In this document: one piece after another, positions 32,101-39,300 of the stretch
Layout of the letters: each line of letters begins with the position of its first letter
Position numbering within the stretch: the stretch's first letter is position 1
Source of the DNA: Bdellovibrionales bacterium
GTDB taxonomy: Bacteria > Bdellovibrionota > UBA1018 > JADZFF01
Direction: 5' to 3'
DNA length: 42,007 bases
NCBI GenBank assembly: GCA_020850015.1
Contig: JADZFF010000200.1
Location: forward strand, 1-42,007
Notes under the pieces: generated by a model
The model's database searches: none
What the model was told of the DNA's origin: nothing
Seen by the model: only the letters and a program-made list of their open reading frames with translations
Program-made: the position numbers and the translations under genes

Positions 32101-32734
32101 TGGCCAGGAGTCCTCCCTTGTGGTCCAGGAGGAAGAGGCGTACTCGGGGTACAAGCGAACCCTGCTCGTCACCACGGAGCCAGGCGTTCCGTCGCTGTCC
32201 TGCATGGTCATGGACACCAATGCGCAGTACGACAAGGCTAACGAGTCGGCCGGTGCCTCCGTGGAGGCGGTCTCCAAGCTTGGCTTCCCCGAGGGCGTCA
32301 ACCTGGGGCTGGACAGTTACAGGCACCACACCGGCCTGCTGGCCGAGGTGAACCGCATCATCTACGGGGACCCAAGGGACAGCACGACCTACTCGGGCAT
32401 CGCCGCTGCCGGCGCGGAGATCTTCTCGCGGGGCCCTCTGCTCCGCAGGGTGCAGCTTGGCATCAGTGTCAGGCTGAAGACGGGCGTGCCGTTTGCCCAG
32501 GTGGTCGAGCAGATCAAGAACAGTGTGGGTGCACTCATTAACGGGAACCCCATCGGCCAGGCCATCGCCATCAGCCAGATCGTGTCCGCCGTGAACGCCA
32601 TTCCCGGAGTAAGGGCCGTGGCCATCACCAGCCCGCAGTACGATTCCCAGAACGACGTGATCCGGGTGCAGCCCTCCGAGAAGGCCCGGGTGATCGACCC
32701 GTCGGTCGACATCTCCGTCACGAGGGTGGACTAG
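26177..32734 (+). CDS. giant baseplate wedge protein, gpJ/gp6-like (2185 aa)
   Basis: ATG 26177 (MAEIPTIKSYEQLLGEMLAS) with GAGG upstream. Residues 1-330 are a baseplate J-like domain: GSAVVSYFEVVA, an early RRIAVSERIVPFPA, and NGRDSETDEEIRERIKKTRL. Residues about 2064-2185 are the matching C-terminal part (AEIFSRGPLLRRVQLGISVR, then PIGQAIAISQIVSAVNAIPG). Typical gpJ proteins are 300-650 residues, so about 1700 residues are inserted. The insert is built of beta modules: two of the VxVDG...FxxxDF type near 374-465 and 497-595, W...GxGxxPxLG...GDxV modules near 1097-1178 and 1711-1779, a TVDGTTLEAGVDFPVG module near 1555-1640, and a module near 1785-1892 shared with two other tail genes. Confidence 0.85.
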   Translation: MAEIPTIKSYEQLLGEMLASYRNRVGVRGLQVGSAVVSYFEVVALYTARASGDNLAVLSANSVDRATGETLRRIAVSERIVPFPARVATGEVRVIDTSFQKLSTKVYAGTKPPNAGSTSVNVSDTAGWPASGQVYLGRGTLNVEGPLAYTSITPVGGYFRLNLASATSRFHNVGETVVLAQGGNRVVPAQTAVRAPASGAEEEVRYSTVTQAVLLDGETEVSGVRVSAQEPGAKGNAVRGAVREFVSEPFAGATVVNDSAFANGRDSETDEEIRERIKKTRLSRGLGTATAIKSLTLGATPSDEQATVISNEIVSDADSATLFVDDGTVYEEKTRGVGVELIVDGALGGESRFQLATGGRQASVARAFLQSTSDGPYDVRGGDRLAVSVGGETYEHTFSDGDFQAPGGATAYELAASINSNSSLGFEAMTSGGGKRLVIQAKAEEFDYLQAVDPTSGRDAALLVALPSSEQQTLRLYKNKRPLVKDGRVASVVTEEQADWSPAIATGDTLVLAVDGTAPITYTVLDADFVAEGTHTTVSSSNTLESWAAVLNAKLTGVTVSVFGEQLRLASNLGANNRSKVEVVASSTLVTKGMFSVAKGLSSQGQGSDYSMSRNTAQVRLSVPLVAGDELTAGTEDTEARVEGSAVLGGTATLPADGYLWLLQDSPGAALVSVGTSSGSLIAVSKPSADVVRYSSSVGSAFSSVQVGDYLIVWSAELSAPNRLEGRVAAVTGSTVDMKVTPAEYAAAVVESGIAFAEGLVALRSAVPPQKFKMVSGSRTLTSIRQELQGQSETLRFSVVDDERLVVSTNTRAPSLGRLLVVTADSSGALVGLVPGDESASQGSLAGAVATSAPEADMPLFVHTGVAAPGYSADPPNSFVASVVTDQDLDALGMGPNHLLKALHPYGGVDDAQPAGEAVQVSGLSGTTATLHSDRLLRRLREDDRVYSASPLDFGHADTVVAVLDGDAGGKSFEVQLYRRLAANNTHASSATLFNAYDLEQGPTASLADSFGSSYDFSGHKLLMRARKVLDHSAAQDAVLYRSARWGASGDKLTVGYDYPSAPDSPIAHTIDVGATVDVRIRPRSGPAVATSVDGTTKWNVTITPNTPVAGVSQVTYTWSGVGTAPALGSLSGGEYVNIGASSGFDSANTGVYRLSTEVGFTPTATSFTVVRPNGAAVAESGVSTLVADSVSFYDNDPTTAAEVVEYVQGALGDYVEAELVDDSGTSGSGVISRSTYEDSDFAFASVQLVDGVNWVLSSGLGASPQFTLKEPLALPTDVGYDFRDGEECRIVPCTPAQVARFMNVLAVTGLSTLADVRLSERSSAVEIATKTPGSEGSVQVVGSAGSSAAAAVFGSASRVDNQLMKLAIPSEAEVGLHGDQWVRVYATERQAKPTGVSAATSVTIDSGVPSAGKSTVFLTGRELSDRYFGKPRHHVRSRGRTFRVERQGRFVCFSWNGSGSSPALRKASIALDDSGGGTLNVGLVGGTDEAEYILLTGDANFSELSIGDLLTVSGLSTPGNNGTFLVTGVSSDGRRARVLNPDAESLHSSGSFTITDNADVAGDDFTVDGTTLEAGVDFPVGATADDTAANLAAAIGAISGVSASSSGPTATVVADVPEASISISYTNNVGLAGATVSGAALVGESFSAGDFSASTEVSEGDQVVVGAPFAVLNRGKFRVVRRFNDSFYIENDSAVEEEVLLSDSLLALSYNGTTQFNVDASSNSLLLSWNGTGTEPTLGLARPGDVVRLGTDFALANRGDFMVLRSSPKLQEVTLVTTPSGAQITGGQRFHLSAANDSPLYYVWYRVDGVGVDPAPGGRTGVQANINSSDSAAAVALATAAALDALADFVAVSNGAVVTVTNSGYGPATDAANVDVGGTFSAVVKVQGTRTFLEAVNPAAATEAGVLVTDVLEVHRPALNFWEYDATLPGDSLVLSGTALPQGAVGSWSVDEVLSRDSAVVVGTPASAFQVSLAGQESSLVVQEEEAYSGYKRTLLVTTEPGVPSLSCMVMDTNAQYDKANESAGASVEAVSKLGFPEGVNLGLDSYRHHTGLLAEVNRIIYGDPRDSTTYSGIAAAGAEIFSRGPLLRRVQLGISVRLKTGVPFAQVVEQIKNSVGALINGNPIGQAIAISQIVSAVNAIPGVRAVAITSPQYDSQNDVIRVQPSEKARVIDPSVDISVTRVD
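31528..31850 (+). repeat. shared tail module B, copy in J-like protein
   Basis: Encodes residues about 1785-1892 of the J-like protein: ITGGQRFHLSAANDSPLYYV, then VDGVGVDPAPGGRTGVQANI, an Ala-rich helix, and ATDAANVDVGGTFSAVVKVQ. The same architecture recurs at 33917 and 37890. The 3' 30 bases around GACGCCGCCAACGTGGACGT are almost identical in all three copies, more than protein conservation alone would demand. Confidence 0.7.
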
Positions 32735-32737
32735 GCC

Positions 32738-34780
32738 ATGGCGGTTACGGACGCCGAGCAGGAGTACAGGCGCCTTCGTTCGTATCTGAACCCGTACTTC
32801 AGGGGCCGAGGCCACGAGGACGTGCTTCGCGTGCTCGCCGCGTCCAGCAGCTCGTACCTGGTAAACAACGTCTCTGCCATTTCCGACCAGCTGTACATGG
32901 CCTCGGCCTCGGGACGCTACCTGGACGAGCGCGCGGCCGACAGCGGGCTGATCCGCCCTCCGGCAGTGGGCCTATCCGATGAGACCTTCCGGGAGATCGG
33001 CATCGAGGTGGTCAACAGAAAGCAGGTGCGCGACCTGGTGCACAACCTTCTGGACAAGATCTTCGGACCGGAGTACGTGAGGGCCACTTCGGCCTCCGGG
33101 GCACTGGAGCCTTACCAGCTCCAGGACGGAGACACGCTGCTGTTGCAGTTCGACGACGGGGACGTTGCGGAGGTCCGGTTCTCCACGTCTCAGTTCCAGA
33201 GCATCGCCGCGGCCAAAGCCCAGGAGGTGGCCGACGCAATCACTCGGGGGCTGCGGGCCCTCGGACGCACGGGCAGCGCGTTCGCCAGGGACGACGGCCT
33301 GGGCCCCAGGGTCGTGCTCATGAGCGACACGCTGGGTCCCTCCTCGACCGTGACGGTCCGCGGCGGCAGCGCCCAGAACCGCCTTGTGTTCCCATCGCCA
33401 CGCCCTGCAGGCGGGGCCGCCAGCACCCAGTGGACTGTAACCCTGGTCTCCGGTGGTGCTGCCCGCTTCACCTGGACGGGCGGTGCCTCGCCCTCCCTGG
33501 GGCGCGTACGGCGCGGCGATTACGTCAACATCTACGGCCCTGCCTTCTCGTCGGGCAACAGGGGGACCTTCGAGGTCACGTCGGCCGAGGGCGGTACCTC
33601 GGGCAGCGCCTACTTCGAGGTGTCCAACCCCATAGCCGCCGCGCAAGTCGTGGTCCAGGGGACCACGGATGCCCTGCTGTTTTACAGGCCCACGCGCAGC
33701 ACCCTGTGGGGCAGGCGCTCGTACGCGGCGGCCTTCCAGGCCGAGGCGCGCCTGCTCGAGGTGTTCGTGCCGGCAACGACGCGGGTCGTCCGCAGGTCCC
33801 GCATAGGGGCCGCGCACCTGCACGGCGAGCTGGGCAGGGAGGTGACCACGGTCACGGTCGAGGGCGCCAACGAGATCGCCGACGTGACGTGCCCCCCGAA
33901 GGCGTCCATAGCCGACGGCGCCCACTTCCTGTACGACACACCGGACGAGCAGTACTACTTCTACTTCGACACGACAGGCGGGGACCTGGTGGACCCGGCA
34001 CCGCCCGGCAGGACCCCGGTGAGGGTGGACGTGTCCGGCGCCACCACGGCGGCCCAGGTAGCCGAGGCGCTGTCGTCGGCCGCGCGCGGGCTGGCCGACG
34101 TGTCCTCGGCCCCCCCTGGATCGGCGGTGGCCAGGCTGGTGTGCTTGGACGTGGGAACCGCCCCCGACGCCGCCAACGTGGACGTCGTAGGGCTGTCAGT
34201 GTCGGTGGTCCAGCAGGGCCAGGACCACGTGGAGTCCGTGTCGCTGGTGGACGACCTGTACGCCGACCTGGGCGCGCCGGACCAGCCGGGGCCGTACGTC
34301 TACGACCAATCACAGCCGTTCGTGTTGTCCAGCGTGGGCACGGTGCTGTCCGCCGACCTGGACTCGGCCTCGGGGCGGGTCGCCTCGGTGGCCAACGCCT
34401 CGGGGTTCCCAGATGCGATGGGGCACCTGGTCCTGGGGTACGGCACCAAAAGGCAGGAGGGGCCCGTGCCCTACCTGTCCAGGCCTGGCTCCTCGGCCCT
34501 GATCTTGAGCCCCGCGTACACGCTGAGGAACAGGCACCCGGCTGGAACCGACGTCGCCCTGGTAGCCTCGAGGGCCCCGGTGTCGATCGACAAGGCGGGT
34601 AGGGACTATCCCCTCTACGTGACCGACGTGGTGAGCGGGCGCGCGTACGCCGAGGATCTGATCAACGAGGTGGCTGCCACGGGCATCCGCGTGCTGGTGA
34701 CCGTGCTGTATCCCAGTGACGAGGGGCTGGGCAAGTGGGGCACGGAGCATAGCGACGTGGAAAGGGTATTCGGGGAGTAG
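32738..34780 (+). CDS. baseplate wedge protein, J-related N-terminus (680 aa)
   Basis: ATG 32738 (MAVTDAEQEYRRLRSYLNPY), four bases after the J-like stop. Residues about 45-75 (ISDQLYMASASGRYLDERAA, then DSGLIRPP) follow the ASGxYLDxRAAxxGxxRP pattern found near the N-terminus of J-like proteins. Residues about 231-305 are a W...G...PSLG...GDYVNI module like those in the J-like insert. Residues about 394-495 are the shared module ending APDAANVDVVGLSVSVVQQG. The C-terminus (NEVAATGIRVLVTVLYPSDE) resembles ends of tail protein I/wedge components. It probably joins the J-like protein in the wedge. No enzymatic motif was seen. Confidence 0.78.
   Translation: MAVTDAEQEYRRLRSYLNPYFRGRGHEDVLRVLAASSSSYLVNNVSAISDQLYMASASGRYLDERAADSGLIRPPAVGLSDETFREIGIEVVNRKQVRDLVHNLLDKIFGPEYVRATSASGALEPYQLQDGDTLLLQFDDGDVAEVRFSTSQFQSIAAAKAQEVADAITRGLRALGRTGSAFARDDGLGPRVVLMSDTLGPSSTVTVRGGSAQNRLVFPSPRPAGGAASTQWTVTLVSGGAARFTWTGGASPSLGRVRRGDYVNIYGPAFSSGNRGTFEVTSAEGGTSGSAYFEVSNPIAAAQVVVQGTTDALLFYRPTRSTLWGRRSYAAAFQAEARLLEVFVPATTRVVRRSRIGAAHLHGELGREVTTVTVEGANEIADVTCPPKASIADGAHFLYDTPDEQYYFYFDTTGGDLVDPAPPGRTPVRVDVSGATTAAQVAEALSSAARGLADVSSAPPGSAVARLVCLDVGTAPDAANVDVVGLSVSVVQQGQDHVESVSLVDDLYADLGAPDQPGPYVYDQSQPFVLSSVGTVLSADLDSASGRVASVANASGFPDAMGHLVLGYGTKRQEGPVPYLSRPGSSALILSPAYTLRNRHPAGTDVALVASRAPVSIDKAGRDYPLYVTDVVSGRAYAEDLINEVAATGIRVLVTVLYPSDEGLGKWGTEHSDVERVFGE
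33917..34222 (+). repeat. shared tail module B, copy in 680-residue wedge protein
   Basis: Encodes residues about 394-495: GAHFLYDTPDEQYYFYFDTT, then DPAPPGRTPVRVDVSGATTA, a helix, and APDAANVDVVGLSVSVV. It is the most diverged of the three copies in protein, yet the DNA around CGACGCCGCCAACGTGGACG is the same as in the other two. Confidence 0.65.
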
Positions 34781-34783
34781 CGC

Positions 34784-35209
34784 ATGGCCAAGAGTGTAGT
34801 CCTTTCCGGGGCCAACATCGTCCTGTACGTTAACAACAAGAAGTATAATGAGGTACGCTCGGTCAACCTGGTCGTGGACTACGGCGAGCAGGAGATCTAC
34901 GGCATAGACGCAGACTACCCCCAGGAGATCGCCCCCGGCCGAGTCACGGTGCGTGGGCAGGTGCAGGGCGTGCGGGTCAAGTTCTCCGGTGGCCTGCAGG
35001 CGTTCTCGCTCAGGCCCCTGTTCCAGGACAGGTACGCCGGCAACTACGTGAGCATCCGCATACAGGACCGGGACACCGAGGAGGACATCGTGTACGTGCC
35101 CAACGCCAAGGTCTCAAGGGAGACCCACGTCGCCGCGGCAAAGGGAGTGTACTCGCTCAGCTTCGACTTCGCCGGGCAGATCCCCTACTTCGCCCTCGAT
35201 CGGGCCTAG
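34784..35209 (+). CDS. tail tube-fold / tube initiator-like protein (141 aa)
   Basis: ATG 34784 (MAKSVVLSGANIVLYVNNKK), four bases after the wedge stop. All-beta, with the order LYVNNKKYNEVRSVNLVVDY, EIYGIDADYPQEIAPGRVTV, RGQVQGVRVKFSG and IPYFALDRA. This is the strand pattern of tail-tube and tube-adaptor proteins (XkdM or gp54-like fold), with the IDADYPxEIxPGxxTV loop typical of such proteins in large contractile phages. It could be the main tube protein or the baseplate-tube adaptor. Placement after wedge genes rather than beside a sheath gene favours the adaptor. The last 53 bases overlap the antisense 75-residue gene. Confidence 0.65.
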   Translation: MAKSVVLSGANIVLYVNNKKYNEVRSVNLVVDYGEQEIYGIDADYPQEIAPGRVTVRGQVQGVRVKFSGGLQAFSLRPLFQDRYAGNYVSIRIQDRDTEEDIVYVPNAKVSRETHVAAAKGVYSLSFDFAGQIPYFALDRA

Positions 35210-35384
35210 GTGTCTCGGGCAGATCTCCACCCTCGAGCACGGCGAAGGCCACCTCGGAAGCGTGCTCCCTGGCCGCGTCGTCGCCTTCGGTATTGCCCAG
35301 CGACCGCAGGGTCTCGCCCAGGGCCCTCATCGCCTCGTCCTGGGTCATCCTGCCGGTGGCCCACTCCTTACATACCAAGCACAT
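35157..35384 (-). CDS. small Cys-containing protein (75 aa)
   Basis: ATG 35384 (MCLVCKEWATGRMTQDEAMR) overlaps the end of the Vsr-like gene. CLVC at residues 2-5 followed by a helical segment (TQDEAMRALGETLRSLGN) resembles short phage proteins with a single CxxC, possibly binding zinc as a dimer. The C-terminal 25 residues are Arg/Ser-rich and lie antisense to the tube-fold gene, so they may be constrained by it. It is the third gene of the antisense cassette. Confidence 0.7.
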   Translation of the reverse strand: MCLVCKEWATGRMTQDEAMRALGETLRSLGNTEGDDAAREHASEVAFAVLEGGDLPETPRPDRGRSRGSARRSRS

Positions 35385-35844
35385 GCGCGCCCTCCCCCGC
35401 CATCATCCGGGCCACGTCCGCTGCCACGCAGACCTCGTCGAGCACTTCCCTGCGCAGTCCCTTGGGGCCCAGCGCCTCGGCCCAGATCCTGACCACCATC
35501 CACCCCGCCGCCTCCAAGGCCCTGGTTTGGCTCCTGTCCCGGGCCTGGTTCCGGGCCGCCTTGGCCCGCCAGTCCACCCGGTGGTGCGGTCTCTGCCTGC
35601 GGGCGGCGTACTCCGGGTCGTGCCATTGCCTGCCGTCGGCGAACAGAGCCAGCCTGGCCCCTGGCAGGGCGACATCGGCCTCGACGTGGCTGTTCCGGCA
35701 TCCGTCGGGGACGCCGGGCAACCGGACGCGGTAGCTGGGCACCGCGCCGGCCCGCTCCAGGGCCCCGGCCAGCAGCCTTTCCGGCTTGGTCCCCCTACTG
35801 GGGGCTATCTGCGCCATCGTTAGGCCGTTCGGCAGGACCACCAT
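35368..35844 (-). CDS. Vsr-like (very short patch repair type) endonuclease (158 aa)
   Basis: The start is ATG 35844 (MVVLPNGLTMAQIAPSRGTK), with GGAGGG six bases upstream. The sequence follows the Vsr fold in order: SRGTKPERLLAGALERAG, YRVRLPGVPD, the strand pair EADVALPGARLALFADGRQW, H75, ARNQARDRSQTRALEAAGWM and VVRIWAEAL. Asp57 matches the catalytic Asp of Vsr (D51 in E. coli), and WH at 74-75 matches W68-H69. The zinc ligands and His64 of E. coli Vsr are absent (FADGRQW in place of THGCFW), as in the wider Vsr/DUF559 group, so it may nick or cut DNA with a different specificity. No DNA methyltransferase is nearby. Confidence 0.82.
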   Translation of the reverse strand: MVVLPNGLTMAQIAPSRGTKPERLLAGALERAGAVPSYRVRLPGVPDGCRNSHVEADVALPGARLALFADGRQWHDPEYAARRQRPHHRVDWRAKAARNQARDRSQTRALEAAGWMVVRIWAEALGPKGLRREVLDEVCVAADVARMMAGEGAHVLGM

Positions 35845-36238
35845 CGTCGCCCTCCACTCCTTCGTGGAATTTTTGCATTTTCGTACGGTTGCCACAACCA
35901 GAGTCGCATGCCCGCCAGTAGAACGTCCCGTTCCTGCGGGTTATGATCGTCATCCTGAGCCGGCCCTGGTCGCATTGGCGGCATGCCCACCGCCTGGCGG
36001 CCTTGTCCTCGGCCTCCGCCGCGGCCCTGGTGGCTTCCCTTTCCTCCTTGTACTGGAGCTTTACCAGGTGCCTAAGTTCCCTGGCCCTTTCGGCATCCAG
36101 GTTGGCCCTCTCCAGCATGTTGCGAAGCCTAGCCACCTGCCTTTTCAGCATGGCGTTTTCCCGGTGCAGGCGCTGCTCCCGGCTGTGCTCCTTGTCGGTC
36201 CTCTTGGCTTTGCCCAGGTGGCCTCCGGGATGCTCCAC
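35795..36238 (-). CDS. coiled-coil zinc-ribbon protein (147 aa)
   Basis: The start taken is GTG 36238 (VEHPGGHLGKAKRTDKEHSR). Residues about 15-80 are a charged coiled coil (EQRLHRENAMLKRQVARLRN). Residues about 85-120 form a zinc ribbon: WACRQCDQGRLRMTIITRRN, then WRACDSGCGNRTK, with Cys-x2-Cys and Cys-x3-Cys. The last 30 residues are polar and overlap the start of the Vsr-like gene by 50 bases. It is probably a dimeric nucleic-acid-binding protein. As the first gene of the antisense cassette it could regulate it or guide the nuclease; this is inference. The ribosome-binding site is weak. Confidence 0.72.
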   Translation of the reverse strand: MEHPGGHLGKAKRTDKEHSREQRLHRENAMLKRQVARLRNMLERANLDAERARELRHLVKLQYKEEREATRAAAEAEDKAARRWACRQCDQGRLRMTIITRRNGTFYWRACDSGCGNRTKMQKFHEGVEGDDGGPAERPNDGADSPQ

Positions 36239-36307
36239 CCTATAAGGTTATCTAGGGGACGCCATATTCACAGCCGCCGAATCTTTGGTGGGGAGGCCCC
36301 TACCTAA
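36239..36307. promoter_or_regulatory. divergent promoter region ahead of fibre gene
   Basis: A 69-base gap between the antisense cassette and the first fibre gene. On the plus strand CTATAAGGTT lies 61 bases before ATG 36308. The same element (CTATAAGRTT) lies 53 bases before ATG 15356 in the other large divergent gap. On the minus strand TTATAG stands three bases before the GTG of the zinc-ribbon gene. A GGGGAGG ribosome-binding site precedes the fibre ATG, though with a long spacer. Confidence 0.35.
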
Positions 36308-39300
36308 ATGAGCGTGAGACGACAGAACAACCTGGTCTCCCAGCAACGCCTCGATGTACCCCAGCTCCGGGCCATCGAGTCCTCCGTTGCGTCCGACTTC
36401 GACGAGCTGCTGCGAGGGCTGGCCATAGGGGATGCCGGAGGCTTTGTCCTCAAGGGCCTCGAGATCTCCATGGCCGGGGCCGTGGGGGGCGCCGCCAGCG
36501 GCCTGAGCCTGCTTGTGGCCGATTCCTGCGTGTGGCACGGATCATCGTCCGAGGCCGGCACCTTCTTCGTGATTCCCCAGGGCACCCCCGCTGAGGTGCT
36601 GAGCGCGGCGACCAACCCCAGGGTGCAGGGCGCCTTCGTCTCGTCGGCCATCAACTACGTGGGCCTGGAGTACGTGCGCGAGGCCGACGATGCCACGGCC
36701 GGCCAGGTCTACATCTGGGACCCCACCACCAAGGACGAGACCACCAAGACCCTGCCCCTGGCCAGGACCTTGGACTACCGCGTGGTGGTGACAACCAGCG
36801 TCTGGGCGGACAACGTGCTGCCCATTGCCACCGTGACCACGGACGCGTCCAACAACGTCCAGTCCGTTGAGGACCGCAGGCCCATGCTGTTCCGCCTCGG
36901 CACGGCAGGCCGCAGCACCCCGGACCCGTTCCACAAGTACCCCTGGACGGCCCACTCAGAGGGCCGTGCCGAGAACCCGCCCTCCTCCAGCAGCAGTGTG
37001 AGCCCCTTCCGTGGGGGCGACAAGATGCTCGCCACGCTGAAGGACATGTTCGATGCCTTCGCGACGGAGTTCCTCGAGATCAAGGGCACCCCCTACTGGT
37101 ACTCGCCCGGCGGGGGCGGCAGCCTGGCGGGCCTGCGCTGGGACCTGGGCCTCACCGTGTTCACGGGCCAGGGCGTCATCAGCCACCACGCGGTCACGGC
37201 CGGACGCATGAACTGGAGCCAGGACGTCGTGGCGCGGGTCGTCGGCTCGAGCCTGGCCTACAAGATCCTGGCCAACGCCGCCACCACCCACGTCGTGCTC
37301 TCGGACGACCAGGTCGCCTACCTGTCGCTGGTGCGGGGCGTAGACGTGGTGCCCAACCTGGTCTTCACCAACGGCAGCGCTGTTGTGTCGTCCGTGGGCT
37401 CCGTCTCCTGGACGTCCGGCCTCCAGGCCGACGACTACGTCAAGCTGGGCAGCGCCGACGACAGCGGCTACTACCGCATCCTGTCCGTGGACTCGCTGAG
37501 CCAGGTGACCCTGGCGACCACCTATGCGGGCGCCTCCACCGGCGCCCCGGGCGCCAAGGCAAAGTACGCCTGGGGCGTGTACCAGACTTCCGCGGCTCCC
37601 TCCACGGACCGCCACGTCCGCATCGCGGCCAGGGGCTCCGTGCCCTTCGACCCCGACACCTTATGGCTGTTCTTGAGGTCCGACAACGGCGGCGCCACGC
37701 CCAGGGTGTACGCCAACATCACCGGCACGGAGATCCAGCAGGGCGACGACGTCGAGGTGGGCGATGGGTTCAGCACCGACATCCTGACCTACATCGGCTC
37801 TTCCGGGGAGTCCGACAACGCCCCCGCCTACTCCACCAAGCTAGGCGCACTCGTGGCGGAGGTCACCCAGGTCACCCTGCCCGCGGCGGCGTCCATCACC
37901 AGCGGCCAGAGCTTCTACCTGAGCGCCGCCGACGACAGGGCGCTCCACTACGTGTGGTTCAACAAGGACGGCGCCGGCATTGGCCCGGTGCATCCTGGCC
38001 GGCGCCCGATCGAGGTCGGCATCTCCACGGGCGACACCGCTAACCAGGTGGCGGCCGCCGTACAGACGGCCATTGACGCCGAGGCCGACTTCTCGGCCAC
38101 CGTGCTGGCGAACGTGGTCACCGTGACCAACGCCGCCGCCGGCCCTGCCACCGACGCCGCCAACGTGGACGTCGGCGGCGCGTTCTCCGTGTCCACCACC
38201 GTGCAAGGCACGGGCCAGCCCAACAACTACGTGGCCGACGCGGAGAACCTGACCCTGGCGGCCAAGCGCCTGGACGAGGCCGTGGGCGACGAGTCGGATG
38301 CGCGCCAGGCACTGGCTGCCGCCTCCAGGCAAGACCGCGTGGCCAAGTTGATTGGTGGCGGTACCTGGGAATGGGACCTGGGCGCTGAGGAGCTGAACTG
38401 GAGCGCGGACGCATACCTGCAAATTCCCGGACTGGACGACGAGGCCAACACCATACCCGTGTCGGAAAGCCCCGTGGAAATCGGCGCCAACGAGGTCGCC
38501 TACGTCGAGGTGAATCGCTACGGCGGTCACGAAGGCGAGCTGCAGGTGCAGGTTTCGCCCGTTTCGTCCTTCGTCCCATCGGACCATAAGTTCGTCATCG
38601 CACGCCGAGACGGGAACGACATCCTCGTGGGCACCTCATCGTTCCGCTTAGTGGACGGCGAAAGCACCCTCCTGGATGCATCGGTCTCAGACCAGCTGCT
38701 GTCCTTCGTGGGGGCATCTGACCGCGCCGATGCCGCCCCGGCGTACGCCGTCGCCGTGCCGCATACGCTGCGCTACATCGCCGAGGGCACCGACCTGGAG
38801 GAGGGCGTCGCCAGGCTGGACGACCAGCTGGACAAGCTGTTCGGGCAGCTCAGGCTGCGCCGCACCTCCGACGGGGCAAGCAAGCGGATCGTGATCACTC
38901 CTGCCGAGGTGGCCCTGTTAGACGGCACGACCCTGGGCCAGGAAATCGACGACCAGTACCTCAAGTGCGATGGCTTCCAGATCGACCTCGAGACGGGCAA
39001 CTACTACGCCTACGGCGACGGCTCCCTGGCCGGCAGCGGAGCGCTCATCGGCAGCCTGTTCGCGCCGGCCTCCTTCACATCGCCCGCACTGTACCGCTGG
39101 TACTCCATCTGCCTGACCGCGTCCACGGCCAACCCCGACGGCTCGGTGAGCGTCGTGCCGGTGATCGAGGCCGGCACCGACGGGGCCAGCGCGGCCGCAG
39201 CCACCAAGCCGCAGTTCTCGGACAAGAAGCTGGGGCTGGTGCTGGTCGAGGCGCCCGGTACCGGGTCCACCATCAACGTGATTCCCCAGTCAAGCGTGAT

